Shown one piece after another: positions 46,260 through 57,035 of a stretch of DNA of 64,000 nucleotides. The notes under the pieces are model-generated. The model was not told the origin of the DNA, searched no databases, and saw nothing but the letters and a program-made list of their open reading frames with translations. The DNA is from Trichobilharzia szidati (Eukaryota > Platyhelminthes > Trematoda > Strigeidida > Schistosomatidae). Location: assembly GCA_944472155.2 (NCBI GenBank), contig OX235273.1:88964793-89028792 (forward strand), read 5' to 3'. Positions within the stretch are counted from its first letter, which is position 1, and the number at the start of each line of letters is the position of its first letter. The translations under genes were made by a program, and so were the position numbers.

Positions 46260-48290
46260 AGAAATAAACTAATTGATAATATGATATACAGTAATCAATA
46301 ATGGTAACATTCAGAGCAATAGTACATTATGACTTCAAATGTATCTCGTCCAATTCAAAATTTGAACAATGAAAGAACAAACTGTAACAATCCGTTTTAC
46401 CTTACGGATTTGCCCCTTATCTTGGTTCTTACTGCCTATCATAAATTGTGAAGAATCACCTATAATTGATATGGCTTTACGCACATATTTATCCCTGTTC
46501 ATTATATACTACAACGGAATGCTTGTCTGAACGTATCGCGATTGCTTCATTGTTTATTAGTTTCATTAATGCTGTTAGATATTCTTTAGATAAGACATTA
46601 GACTGTGCAGTCTCAAGTTTTTTGTTTATCCGCCTTAAGTCAGTTAGCTGACTGCATATTTTTTCGAATTAGATTTCTGAATCTACTCTATTATGTTTTC
46701 TTGCAATTTAAAATTTGAAGCCAAACGAAAGTACTTCCGTTAAGATTCGATAGTGTCTACACAAGTTTCTCTGGGTTTTTGTGAGCACAAAAGCATGATT
46801 GATCTTTCTTAACGCTTTAGAAAGGTCTTCAAAAATCCTCTTAGAAAAGTGTGCCGATGACAACGCGGAGCACACCAGTATTTATGAAAGTCTTGCCAAG
46901 CTCTTTATACTTCTAATTCTTCTTAATGACCATGACTTCGTCTGCTGTACATTATTATTTTGGGGAATGACAAACAACATTCTGGAGGAATCACAGTATA
47001 AAAATGGAAATAGAATGGTGGAGATTTTGGGCCCCAGTGATAATTCTGCTCCCAAAAGACATGGATCAGGTGAAAACAAATGAAGTAGGTCGTTACAGTG
47101 ATAATTTTAATGATTCCATGGAATAAGACTGGCTAAACTTCAGGTTAGTTGATATTGCTAATCAGCATATACTGTCTCCAACTCTATAGTCCAAAGTCTT
47201 ATCTGAGGAACACAACCCTATCTCCTGTGTACCTTGTTTTAATATAGTGATTAATATTGAGGTTAAGTGTTGACAGTTAACCAAGGAGGAGAAGTAGATC
47301 AATGAGGGGAAACAGTAAAAGAGACCATTAGATATGAACGACCTATTAGATCAGCTGAATGATGAAGGGACGTTAATTGATTGGAAAATTTTATCCAAGA
47401 AAAATTAAGTGAAAAAGTTAAGGAGCCCAGAGAAAATATCGCTTCGGAGATTTTCAGGATGAAAACCTTTTGTGTTCCAGAAGTACCTCATAGTTCATTA
47501 CTGGAGACACTACAAAACCAGTAAAAATGAAGAACATACGTTGAGGCAGATGGTATCCGTCTGTTTCTGATCAACAAGTGTTCGAAAAGTTACATTGTTT
47601 GTAATTCATACCCCAAACGCGTAAGAAAATATGCTTGTATAGACTACTACAAATAAGTGTCACGGTATTTAACGCGAAGATTCTAAAGACTAAGGACAGG
47701 AGTCAGATGAAAACGTTAGAAAATGAGTGACCATTCTACCTGGTTTTTGTCCCAATTACCTGAGGAGAAATTCTAAAGACTGGAAAACCGGAACAGACAC
47801 CGGCGATTCAAACTGACCTATGGATTTCACTAGCTACACCAGACAGATATGGACACCACAGTGAATTCGGTCTTTTAGGGACGGTTTCATAGATTATGCT
47901 TTCTAAGGACAATATTTATGAACTGAAGAGTTCAAGCTGCAAAGTCAGACCAATATGAAAACCCTAAGAAACGACCACTGAACAACAGTAGTAATGTAGA
48001 CAAAAGCCTGGAGCATTATATCATGATGTAACACAGTGAGCATAAAATTCGTAAACACCGAAATATCAATCTATACAAACTCTTTGGCGATTAATATTTG
48101 TATGCACAAAAGTCAACTTAACAGACTTTATTATGATAAGTGCAATGACATACGGAGCCTTAACAAAAATGTGTCTGAATGAATTACTAAGGTACTCACA
48201 ATCGTAATATTTTTGCATGAAGTGACATTAAGCTTTATCATTCATTTTGTCAGGTAGAAATATCCATGTATCCCATAATTTCAACCTCCA
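46260..48290. other. Intronic region with unrecognised, possibly repetitive sequence
   Basis: Part of the intron between 48396 and 46237. A + strand frame at 46799-47083 and nearby broken frames (LLDQLNDEGTLIDWKIL at about 47345) look protein-derived and decayed, perhaps an old retroelement, but I cannot assign a family. Confidence 0.35.
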
Positions 48291-48396
48291 ATAGTCAGTT
48301 TTCAGAGGCGAATATGAGATATTCATAGCGACTGGAGAAATTCATGTGGGTATTATTGAGTATTCTATATCCAAAACAGAACGGAATGGCACTTAC

Positions 48397-48926
48397 CTGA
48401 TTGAATTTCCCATGTGACTCAATTAACATCTCAGAATGGTATTCATGAACCTGTACAAGATCACGTCTTTTCGCATTCGCCCATAAACTTGACTTTTTCG
48501 AAGACTCCACTGGAGAGATACCTGAAGATTGAATGCATCTATTTTGAAAATCCGAGGGGCAGCGTGAAATAACATAAGCGTAACGACCAAACGATGGAGC
48601 CTCCTCAGTTGTACTACTTCGGCATAAAACGACTGGTGCTGCAGACTTGTCTTTGTGTTCACCGGATAATTCTGGAGGTTTTTGAATACTTAAATGACAT
48701 TCACCGGGTTGAATCCACCAACGACGCAGGTAAATATACTCACGATTAACCAACGGGAATGGAAAGCGAACAACCCAACGAATGATAGAAAAATCCTTGC
48801 TATCAACATCACTTGGTGTAATATAATCCAATTCTACAATTTTATCATCCCAATGTCGTCGATAATCAAGATTAAGTTGTACTTCCAAAAATGATGAGGC
48901 TGATATATCATGGAATTGTCCACAAA
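48397..48926 (-). CDS. STARD7: STARD7-like START-domain protein, central START exon
   Basis: This exon carries the core of the START lipid-binding domain. The acceptor is TTTATAG before 48926 and the donor GTAAGT at 48396. It enters in phase 1 and leaves in phase 0. Motifs: ICGQFHDISASSFLEVQLNL, then DYRRHWDDKIVELDYI (the RxxWD motif of START domains), then IIRWVVRFPFPLVNREYIYLRRWW, matching VLHWVTHFPYPMYSRDYVYVRR in vertebrate STARD7, the family member known to carry phosphatidylcholine to mitochondria. After this come a Ser-rich insertion and YAYVISRCP.., and near the end VQVHEYHSEMLIESHGKFNQ, matching the VRVRSYESQMVIRPH strand. The two insertions make this START domain about 60 residues longer than the vertebrate one. 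Assignment to the STARD7 subfamily is from remembered family motifs. Confidence 0.92.
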
Positions 48927-48929
48927 CTA

Positions 48930-50220
48930 TAAATAAAAAAGTCAGTAACTCTTAAATTAAGGTAGGTTCTTAGTGGGTTTGACCTACACTAATGAACACA
49001 AAATTAACACTTGAGATTCATTTCACTTCCGAATGTCCACTATAGTCTGACATATGTGCGAAGTGATTGAATGACTCATCAACATGGAATTTGCACAAGT
49101 GTGTGAAGTGAATAAGTCAATGAGTCTGAAATTAACTTGGGCACTTAAAAATGTAAATGAAATTATAAGTACCCAAGATAATAAATCACCTAAGTAAAAG
49201 CAATATTTCACAGAATATGCTTACTAAAAAGGTAATGCGGTAGAATATGTGCATCTTGCTCAGAACGGACTTTTCATACACTAACTTATTAGTTATACTT
49301 AATGTGGGCTGGCTATTGATACTGCCCAAACACTCAGGATGAAGTGGAACGAGGTTTGAACTCGCTACCCACTGATTAACAGTCAGTGACCAATGTGTTA
49401 GTATCACCTCCATCCAACGAAAAGTATTACAACCGTAAGCACCTTATAGTACCGGCACTCACCTATGATGGCGCACCGCAAAGAATAGTTGGAAAATTGT
49501 TGCATGTATGCATTTGTGAGTTTTAGGTGCTGAGGTTTCTATCCTTACTGCAGAAATATGTAAATCAGTTAAAGACAATCTTCGGTACTTTCACAATCGT
49601 CTGTTGACTGTGAAATGTCTGACGTTTGTAGGAGCACTGCTGGTCTACATTCATTAGGAAATTTTCTTTAAGCCGAGAATGTTTGACAATTGTCTATGTT
49701 CAGTGATTGCCGTCTTGATTACAACTGAAACACTTGAAAATTGGTGACAGTCACACCACTGTCTTCTCATCTTTTAATAAATAGTGGGAAAGTGATTGTA
49801 GTCTTAGCCCAGTTTGTGAGACTTAGTTACTGATCATTCTGTTATTTTTCATTTCTTCTTTTCTGTCACTTTTTTATAATGTTGTTCATAGGGTCCAAAT
49901 ATCATATGCAGTTGATAAATATTTAACTGTTTGATGAAATTTAAAACTGATTTCGCGTATAACACTATTATACATAGAGGAAATTCAATTACATCGCATT
50001 CCAAGTGCACAAAGTCTTTCGATACATATTACCGAATGTGCATAAGCTGCTCAACAAATTTTAGGGGTAGTTTCCCTCTTTCTCCCCACTTTTCACAATG
50101 TTGACGAAACTCTCCTACTTTGCCTTTAGATCCCAGACTAATTCGCTTAGAATAAAAAGCAAATGCTTAAGTTTACCATAAGCACAACAAGAGAGCAACT
50201 GGAACGTGTAATTTAATTTT
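48930..50220. other. Intronic spacer
   Basis: Intron between 50440 and 48927. A tRNA-like segment on the - strand near 49330-49415, with B box GAGTTCAAACCTC, may be an old SINE head. Otherwise nothing seen. Confidence 0.35.
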
Positions 50221-50221
50221 T

Positions 50222-50404
50222 AATTTTTGTTTACAGCTTGATTCCACACAGTACTTTTGGTAGAAGTATGGAATTTTCAGCATGGATATCGGTAGCCCAA
50301 ATTTTACAGGCCGACCATAGATATTGGGTGTGCGTCGGCAGGTAATTGAACCCCGGACCATGTGCATGGTCGGCGGGAGTCCTAACCACTGTGCTACCGA
50401 CGCG
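50222..50404 (-). repeat. tRNA-headed SINE with CR1-type tail, in an intron
   Basis: On the - strand it reads GCGTCGGTAGCACAGTGG, GACCATGCACATGGTC and GGGGTTCAATTACC, then a short body and the tail ATGCTGAAAATTCCATACTT to AATCAAGCTGT. It is a close relative of 29039-29228 and shares the sense of the host gene. It starts only about 37 bp past the splice donor at 50440. Confidence 0.87.
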
Positions 50405-50440
50405 TTAAGACGTAAAATAAAAATTTTAAAAAACACTTAC

Positions 50441-50937
50441 TACGATATTCGTATTTATTGCTTGACTTTGGGGAATTATTTTCGTTGTCATCAAGAAGTA
50501 CTTTCGCTGGTTTTCGCCAAACATGCATATTAGGCCGATCAAACACCAACTCCCATGAATCATCAACGAAACCTGTACCATCTGGTTGAATGTCCAAGTT
50601 CATAAAGAATGATGAAAGGGAGGTATTAAAACTATTCACACTAGAGATCTCGTTTATTTGAGGATTAGGGTCAAGGGGATGTGAGCTAGAATCTTCGGTT
50701 GTAAGTGATTCTAAAGCAGGATGTAAAAGAACTGATTTTCGCTCGGCATAATTTTGGAGTAACTGCCTTATCATTAAAGTCAAAGGAGGATCCCATGATT
50801 CACAAGGTGGGTTTTGAGTAGGATCTTGAGTAGTAAATGGAGGCTGATTTTCCTTGCTAGCATCATTTTCTGTATCGAACGAGTTGGTGTTTTCAAGATT
50901 ATTTGAATCACCTTTCGTTGAAAAGCTTTTCAAGGTG
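50441..50937 (-). CDS. STARD7: STARD7-like START-domain protein, linker and START N-terminus
   Basis: Acceptor CCTTTAG lies before 50937; donor GTAAGT is at 50440. It enters in phase 2 and leaves in phase 1. The exon encodes an Asn/Ser/Asp-rich linker (for example ENDASKENQPPFTTQDP), a predicted amphipathic LTLMIRQLLQNYAERKSVLL helix, and at its end the first START strands: SWELVFDRPNMHVWRKP, equivalent to WEPVMDKEHFRLWRRP in vertebrate STARD7, followed by NKYEYR at the junction. In the spliced reading the START domain begins at about residue 233. The upstream intron is only 40 bp (50977-50938), as is common for 5' introns in schistosomes. Confidence 0.9.
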
Positions 50938-50977
50938 CTAAAGGTTAAGAGTAAGAATGTTTAAGGACTTTACTTAC

Positions 50978-51291
50978 ACTAAGACTTCTTCATCCGTGAT
51001 TTTATCCTGGGCAAATGAAATAAGTGATCCACCAAGCAGAACTTTTTGAGTCACGAATAACCGAGAATCGGTTTTCAAGGTAGAATGCAGACTGGAATAT
51101 TTGTCTCGTAAACGACGGGCAATCAGTGTCCCTGAGTGACGACATAAAAGTAGGTTGGCTATTAATGCTCTGTGAGTAGATAATAGGAAACGTGAAAATG
51201 AATCACGTTGACAAGCTTTTTCTATCTGAGAAGATAACTGCAGGGCGAGTGAACTGATTCTTACAGCTGCTGGAGACTTCAGAACGTATTT
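50978..51291 (-). CDS. STARD7: STARD7-like START-domain protein, N-terminal exon
   Basis: A 314-nt exon open in one frame from the acceptor TTGTAG at 51292 to the donor GTAAGT at 50977, leaving in phase 2 and continuing in frame across the 40-bp intron. It encodes KYVLKSPAAVRISSLALQLS.. and LLLCRHSGTLIARRLRDKYS, a basic, hydrophobic stretch without acidic runs. That is compatible with the mitochondrial N-terminal region of STARD7 proteins, but I cannot show targeting. There is no in-frame ATG at the start, so at least one further 5' exon should exist. Support is from splice phase and reading frame. Confidence 0.78.
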
Positions 51292-51383
51292 CTACAATTT
51301 AAAAGGAATATATTAATAATTAAAAGAAATAACTCAACAAAATAGTAATTGGATCAGAAGAAGAACTTTAAATAATACCTTAC

Positions 51384-51420
51384 CTGTGATGCAACAAGGC
51401 CGCATAAAGTGAGTACACAG
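51384..51420 (-). CDS. Possible small 5' exon of the STARD7-like gene
   Basis: The donor GTAAGG at 51383 and an acceptor-like TTGGTTTTAG before 51420 frame 37 nt. Read so that the donor is phase 0, it encodes about 12 hydrophobic residues (CVLTLCGLVASQ) that would join in frame to 51291. The initiator ATG is not resolved; an ATG in another frame at 51450 would hit a stop after splicing. Tentative. Confidence 0.3.
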
Positions 51421-51424
51421 CTAA

Positions 51425-53315
51425 AACCAAAAATGCATGTACACGCATACGGTTGCTAGCGAAGTTGAATGTCAGTAGGTTATAGATACTGCCTAAAGTG
51501 AAGTAGTGTAACATGTACTTTATCTTATTGAGTCACATAAATAGGTACAAAAGTAAAGCCACATCGCGGTAGTTACATGCAAGTACTCCTCTCCTTGTCT
51601 GATTGGTCTCCCTAGGGGAATTTTCTAAACTGATTTAGATAATGTATACAACATGGTTTTAGTTACTATTTGAACACAAACTTGGGACACACACTATGGG
51701 TACCAAGAAATCTGCCGCAAAAATGATCGAACAGCAATATAAAGAAAATAAATAAAATAGCTGAGGAACAAGGGGATGAAAACAAACAGAGATAATTACT
51801 CCATTATTTTTATTTGCAGAAAAGACGGATATTGAAACATGATCGCCAGAATACTACTTCAAACCATGTCTGATGGTATCTAGAACTACCCAGCCGTATG
51901 ATATCTCGGATGACATCCAAGGCAGTTTGACCGGTAGCCACTTGGATATTGAAAATATGCGTCCACGACACCGGAACCGATGTTTTAAAATAGAAAAGCA
52001 AACCCCCGGTATACAAACTGTCAGTTCAGGTTTGGTATGCATGGATTTCTAATCTTAGAATAGTGACTGAAGCATGTGAAGGCACTGACTACCCCAATCT
52101 TAGAGGTAAGGTTACTCTTGATCACTCTTAAATAGAAAGGAAATCACGTTGTTGGTGTGTCTGTTACTACACATATCCGTTAGGATTTAGACACAGGCGC
52201 CCGGACACATGCTATGTACGTCACACTTCATATCCAATTAATTCGGCAACATCACTACAATTTCACCTGAGCACGATACTAAACTAGTAAATAACCATAT
52301 TTAGTTTGATTTTAACATCAATATTTCAACTTACAAGGACGTATATATAGGAATTACGGGATTTCGATTCCTTTAGACGCCGAGAGTTTCAAAATAAAGA
52401 GCATCTTGCATTGTGCTGCTTCATGGTTAAAAGTCGAGGTCATATACAACCTAAGTAGATTTGCATTAATATTACACAGTACATTACAAGCTGTTCCAAA
52501 ACTGGTTAATAATCAATAACGTTTGAATTTAAGTAAGAAAGTAAAGTGATAAGATGGAGAGGTCGCACTTTATGTCATAGTATATGATAGGCTATACAAC
52601 CGATATCAACTGTTTAACGGTCAAACAGATAAGCCCGCCAAGAGCAACCCAGAATCTCTTACAAACTGCTTACCAACGAAATCTCGGCTGATTTACAAAA
52701 GGCACATTCGCCCCCAGCCAGTCTACGTAATTTGTCGTGCAGTTGACATGTCGGACTGCCTATCCGAAATATAGACTACGCAACTACAACTACACAACAG
52801 CCTCCTCTAATCTTAGAGTTATAAGTGTGTATCGAGTAAAGGTAGCATGAAAAGGTCACGTAGTTAAGTTGAGAGCGCATTTGAACCGACGCAATTTTGA
52901 GGTGGGTAGTTGGCTAGTCTGAGTCATCTTCGGTAATCTCTTTAGTTACCTTGGTATAGTCTTAAGATTTACTTTAGGCATCCGAAGCGTTGCAGCTGTG
53001 ATAATTTTATAGATGAGGTAATGCGTCTTATACTGAGTGAATGGACTCATTTAATTTAATCGGATTAAATGCTAGCCCCAAATCAAGTATACATTGTTCA
53101 CTATCGACTTTCTGGAATGTTACCGATATCCAGTGAATTATTTTGTTTACGGTTTCAGACACACATAACTAATTGACTGGGTTACCTGAAACGTAAGCAG
53201 CGTTAGTGTTGCGCGACCGCAGAACCTATGGGACAACTTCCGGTCACTTGACATGTTTAAATTGGTTACCGGGGTTTTCTGCACTAAGACATAACGGCTG
53301 ACTACACATAGGAGA
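51425..53315. other. Spacer upstream of the STARD7-like gene
   Basis: May include the promoter and first exon of the - strand gene. The frame at 51810-52016 (ALDVIRDIIRLGSSRYHQT) looks protein-derived, perhaps from a retroelement, but is not identifiable. Confidence 0.35.
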
Positions 53316-53320
53316 GGCAG

Positions 53321-53374
53321 CATAACGCAGCATGACGTAGTGTAAGCGACTTACACTACGTCATCTGCGTTATG
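53321..53374. repeat. Near-perfect 25-bp hairpin
   Basis: Left arm CATAACGCAGCATGACGTAGTGTAAG (53321-53346; shown here only by its ends CATAACGCAG and GTGTAAG), 3-base loop CGA, right arm 53350-53374. The only difference is one extra C in the left arm. A second AGACATAACG at 53288 can also pair with the right arm end CGTTATGTCT. No boxes or coding content. Confidence 0.9.
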
Positions 53375-54554
53375 TCTAAACACTATCTAAACGATCTTTC
53401 TGAAGTATGACCTGCAGCAACGTTAGCTAATTGAGTCATTGCCACATACAAGCTCGACCACCACGTAATGGTAGTGACATATAATACGTTAAACTCTTCA
53501 GATAACCCAGTTTTTACAAAGAACATAGCATGCTAAGTTGAAATCTTTGATAACACTGAAATTACAATAACTAGCAAGTGGATGTATACACAAACTCGTC
53601 TGCAAATTTTCCGAAAAATCTAAGCAAGTGTTCTTTTCCCTGAGATACTAATTTACTACTAACACGAAGTGCACTTTTTAATAAGCACGCATGATTTGAG
53701 CGCGTGTGGTATTTTCATACTTGATGGCTACTTCAAGTGTAGTTGAAAGAAAATACCGTGTGATGCCGAGTTAATTACAGGAAGTACTCGGGTACTTGTA
53801 ATGAAAACAGTAATTAGGATGAAATGTATGGATCACGTGGTCCGAGGTCTCTTCGAAGTTACTATTTGTAGGTTGTAGTCAGTCAAACAATAGGATAATG
53901 AAACGCTAGGGAGAACAAAGTATTTAGTGTGGATTTTGAAAATGGACCTGACTATGTTGATAACAATATACCTTTGTAAACACGTTATTTGCAAAAAGGT
54001 TGGGTGTTAAGCTAATCAAACGGTTTAAACACAATTATACGAAATATTGTCTCCTAATAAAACTTGGCCGGGTAGTTAGTTAATCAGCAAGAATACATGA
54101 TTACAAGGTAAAAACTTGCTGAGGAAAACTCCTTACCAAGATGCCCATCCGCTACCTACAGTTTAAACGAAGCGCCAAGCTGTGAGCTCAACTTTCCCGC
54201 CACCGTTCTTGAGATTTTTAAGAACTGTTCAAAACAGACTATATTTATCTATTTGGTGTGCTGGAAGATAAAACTCGAAATCTCTTTTAGTGAATCAACA
54301 GATGTTGTGACCAACAGACAAGTCAGCAAGAGAAACGAATTCGCATATAGTTTGATAGTGACTTTTAACTGTAGGATCATCTCATGTGTTCACTTTTATT
54401 AAACATAGATGAACTAAATGTATTAAGATCTCAGTGGTCGGTGCATTATCTACCGTTTTTAAAGTTAAAATAGATCTGTACTCACTTTCTGACCTATTTA
54501 AACGTCTCGTTGATATAAGAATAGAACTTGTGCAGTGTGGTAGAGTATAATTTC

Positions 54555-54683
54555 ATTATGGGTGAAATTTATTTCGATAAAGTCTCACAGTGTTATACAG
54601 TATTATTTACTGATGATATTTCGAGCACAATTTGTTGCTTATAACCATATCAAGGATATGTTCAAGTAAATTTTACCCATAAT
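54555..54683. repeat. Small inverted-repeat element
   Basis: Ends ATTATGGGTGAAATTTA (54555-54571) and TAAATTTTACCCATAAT (54667-54683) are inverted with 16 of 17 matches. The inner sequence (ACAGTATTATTTACTGATGA..TTTCGA) recurs at about 58803-58870 without these ends. MITE-like, class unknown. Confidence 0.5.
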
Positions 54684-55499
54684 GGAATTTTTAAACGTCT
54701 GCTTATTATTTGCAATTTAGATCAGCCACCTCGGATCCTGTATTCCTAATAAGTTTTAAACTAGGACACACGAAACTAGGACACGATCGAAGCTCCGATG
54801 TTGCTCGTGTAAAGCTAATAATTCTCCGAGTGCTTCTGACCCACTGTTTTGCAGTTTACCTGAGTCTCCTGATCATGACTTACAAATATCCCTAAATCCT
54901 GACACTCGGTGTTGCACAACAGACTAAAGCCATTTCTCGATAAATCATATATGTCGTTGCGAAATTCATGAATAAGGGCGCCCTTGCTTATATAACTTTT
55001 CAGCACTTGTACCAGTTAACCAAAATGTCTAAACATTCCTGAAAAGTAGGTCATTTACTCTAAATAGTAAGCTTGTCATAGCCTGGGAAAATCAAGGATG
55101 TCCTAACATGTTTCAAATCATTAAGTCCCTCACACAGCATTTTGCTTTTTTGTGTTATTCTCTTACTCAAATCTTTAATGCATTGGGAAGTTGAGGTACT
55201 CTTAAGATGCATTCTTAGGAACTTTCACAACAATGAAGTCAAGCTCATTCTATCAAAACATGTGTAAGGTAACTACTAGAATACTGTCCATTTATTATTA
55301 GTAGCACTCGCATATGTGACAAGCTGAGGATGTATAGTATCCAATGATTTTTCACGTCAAACTACCTGGGTACGATTGTAAGAAAGACTACATTTCATGG
55401 TGTAGTGGACGACGAGACGACTTATTATAAATCTAATATACTTCTTTAAGGTTCTATGCAAATATCATTCTCCGACAGTAAGGACATACACTTCTCACC

Positions 55500-55617
55500 T
55501 CAAGGCTCTTGCGATCTGTGTAACCAAACTTTCACAGTGGCCATAAAAGCCTTTAAATCATCACTCCGCGGGAACGTCTTCACAGACATGTATTTTAAAA
55601 CATGGAACAGTTCACCC
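55500..55617 (-). other. Possible coding exon or remnant, unidentified
   Basis: After an ATTTATAG acceptor-like site the frame reads GELFHVLKYMSVKTFPRSDD then LKAFMATVKVWLHRSQEP and stops at 55500. It looks protein-like but has no clear donor and no family I recognise. It might belong to the same gene as 57036-58485. Confidence 0.3.
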
Positions 55618-56547
55618 CTATAAATCAGAACATGCACTTCGGATACACGCTGCTACATTCCGCTGACTGCAAAAACAATAAGAACGCACTATTTGTTTCT
55701 AGAATAAATCGAATGCTAGGACCCCTAAATGCCTAAAGAACGCGTAAAAATCTATAAATTATTCTGTGTGAATGATGAAGAGGCTGGTGGCATAGGTTAA
55801 TAAGAAGACTGAGGGAGTATCAATACATATGTTTACTAGACAGAAATGTACAGTAAATATGAACATATACATATACTGACACTGAAGTTCTATTTGCATC
55901 CACACACTTATATTTCCGGCACTTTTCTGCTTGTCTTCACTTTTGTATTTGCCTTTTAGTGGATGTTGATCAGACCTGCAGTAAGACTGAAGCTAAACGG
56001 GACTTGAAACCATCTGCTCACACGTACAACATTATTCTTCAACGTACTCAACATCGTTAGAAACTCCTATGTCACCATATAGTGAGGCTGATTAACATTT
56101 TGTACGAGCAGTATTCACGATTTAAACTGAAGATGTAACCGGTTTCCAAACAGTTTCCCATACATTAATCAACTTTAGCGTATGGACTACCATGCAGCCA
56201 CAGGTGGCAGTAATGGCAGAATTTAAAGAACTTCCATCTTTCTACTGTAGTAAAACACTCCCACATGGATTTTCCCAATACTCGTCTGTGTGAAACGGAA
56301 CTCAATTCTGATGGTACCCTGGGAATACGCTGCTGACAAAATGGTGCAGATATACCACTTACTTTAAATTGACTGACCACCCGACGATAAATCAAGAATA
56401 AGATGCAATGCCGTGTACAACAAAGTTATATTAGAGAACTGACTTCATGCTTTATTTTTCCCCAAGTGCTTGTGATCCATTCAACACAGACATAATTAAA
56501 TTGTTAATGTGAGTACAATATTTCTGTATTTCTTAATGTGCTCTATT

Positions 56548-56866
56548 TGTAACAACAGAAGACAAGGGCCAGGCAACAGATCAGTTTTATTACGAAAACC
56601 AACAGGTATTTATATGTATTCTAGGTACATTAATAAGGCTCTGCCCGCAGAAAGAAGGCGGTCTTCTGATTGGTTGTTTGCAAACAAACGCAGTCTTCTG
56701 CTTTCTCGTTTTCGATATTTCTCGGAAATGCGAGCCACTTGTCTGCGAATCACATTTTTCCACGTCTAGGTCAGCTGTGATCGGTTGTTGAATCAGCCTA
56801 GATTAATTTCCACCAATCAGCGTAGATCAATGTCTACCAATTGGCTAGCAGCTTGCTCTCACCACA
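56548..56866 (-). mobile_element. Solo LTR, same family as the element at 57320
   Basis: A 319-bp LTR in - orientation with TG..CA ends: its complement ends CCTTGTCTTCTGTTGTTACA and starts TGTGGTGAGAG, as in the 57320 LTRs. It is flanked by TATT on both sides (56544-56547 and 56867-56870), a 4-bp target-site duplication. The middle is diverged from the 57320 LTR, so this is an older or different subfamily copy formed by LTR-LTR recombination. Confidence 0.85.
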
Positions 56867-57035
56867 TATTGACTGACCAGTTAGCAGATTGGCCTCTTGA
56901 TTGAAGTCAGAAAGAAGAGCGACCATGTAAATCCAGCATAAACCCAAATTATGTAATTTAAGTAATAACTTAACTTTAAATAATAAATTATCACCTTCAG
57001 CTTAACCAACCTACTCAGGTGACTCATGCCAATAC

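Noticed and set aside
46799..47083. Candidate gene inside the STARD7-like intron
   Set aside because: No recognisable domain, no splice context, neighbouring frames look decayed; more likely an old repeat.
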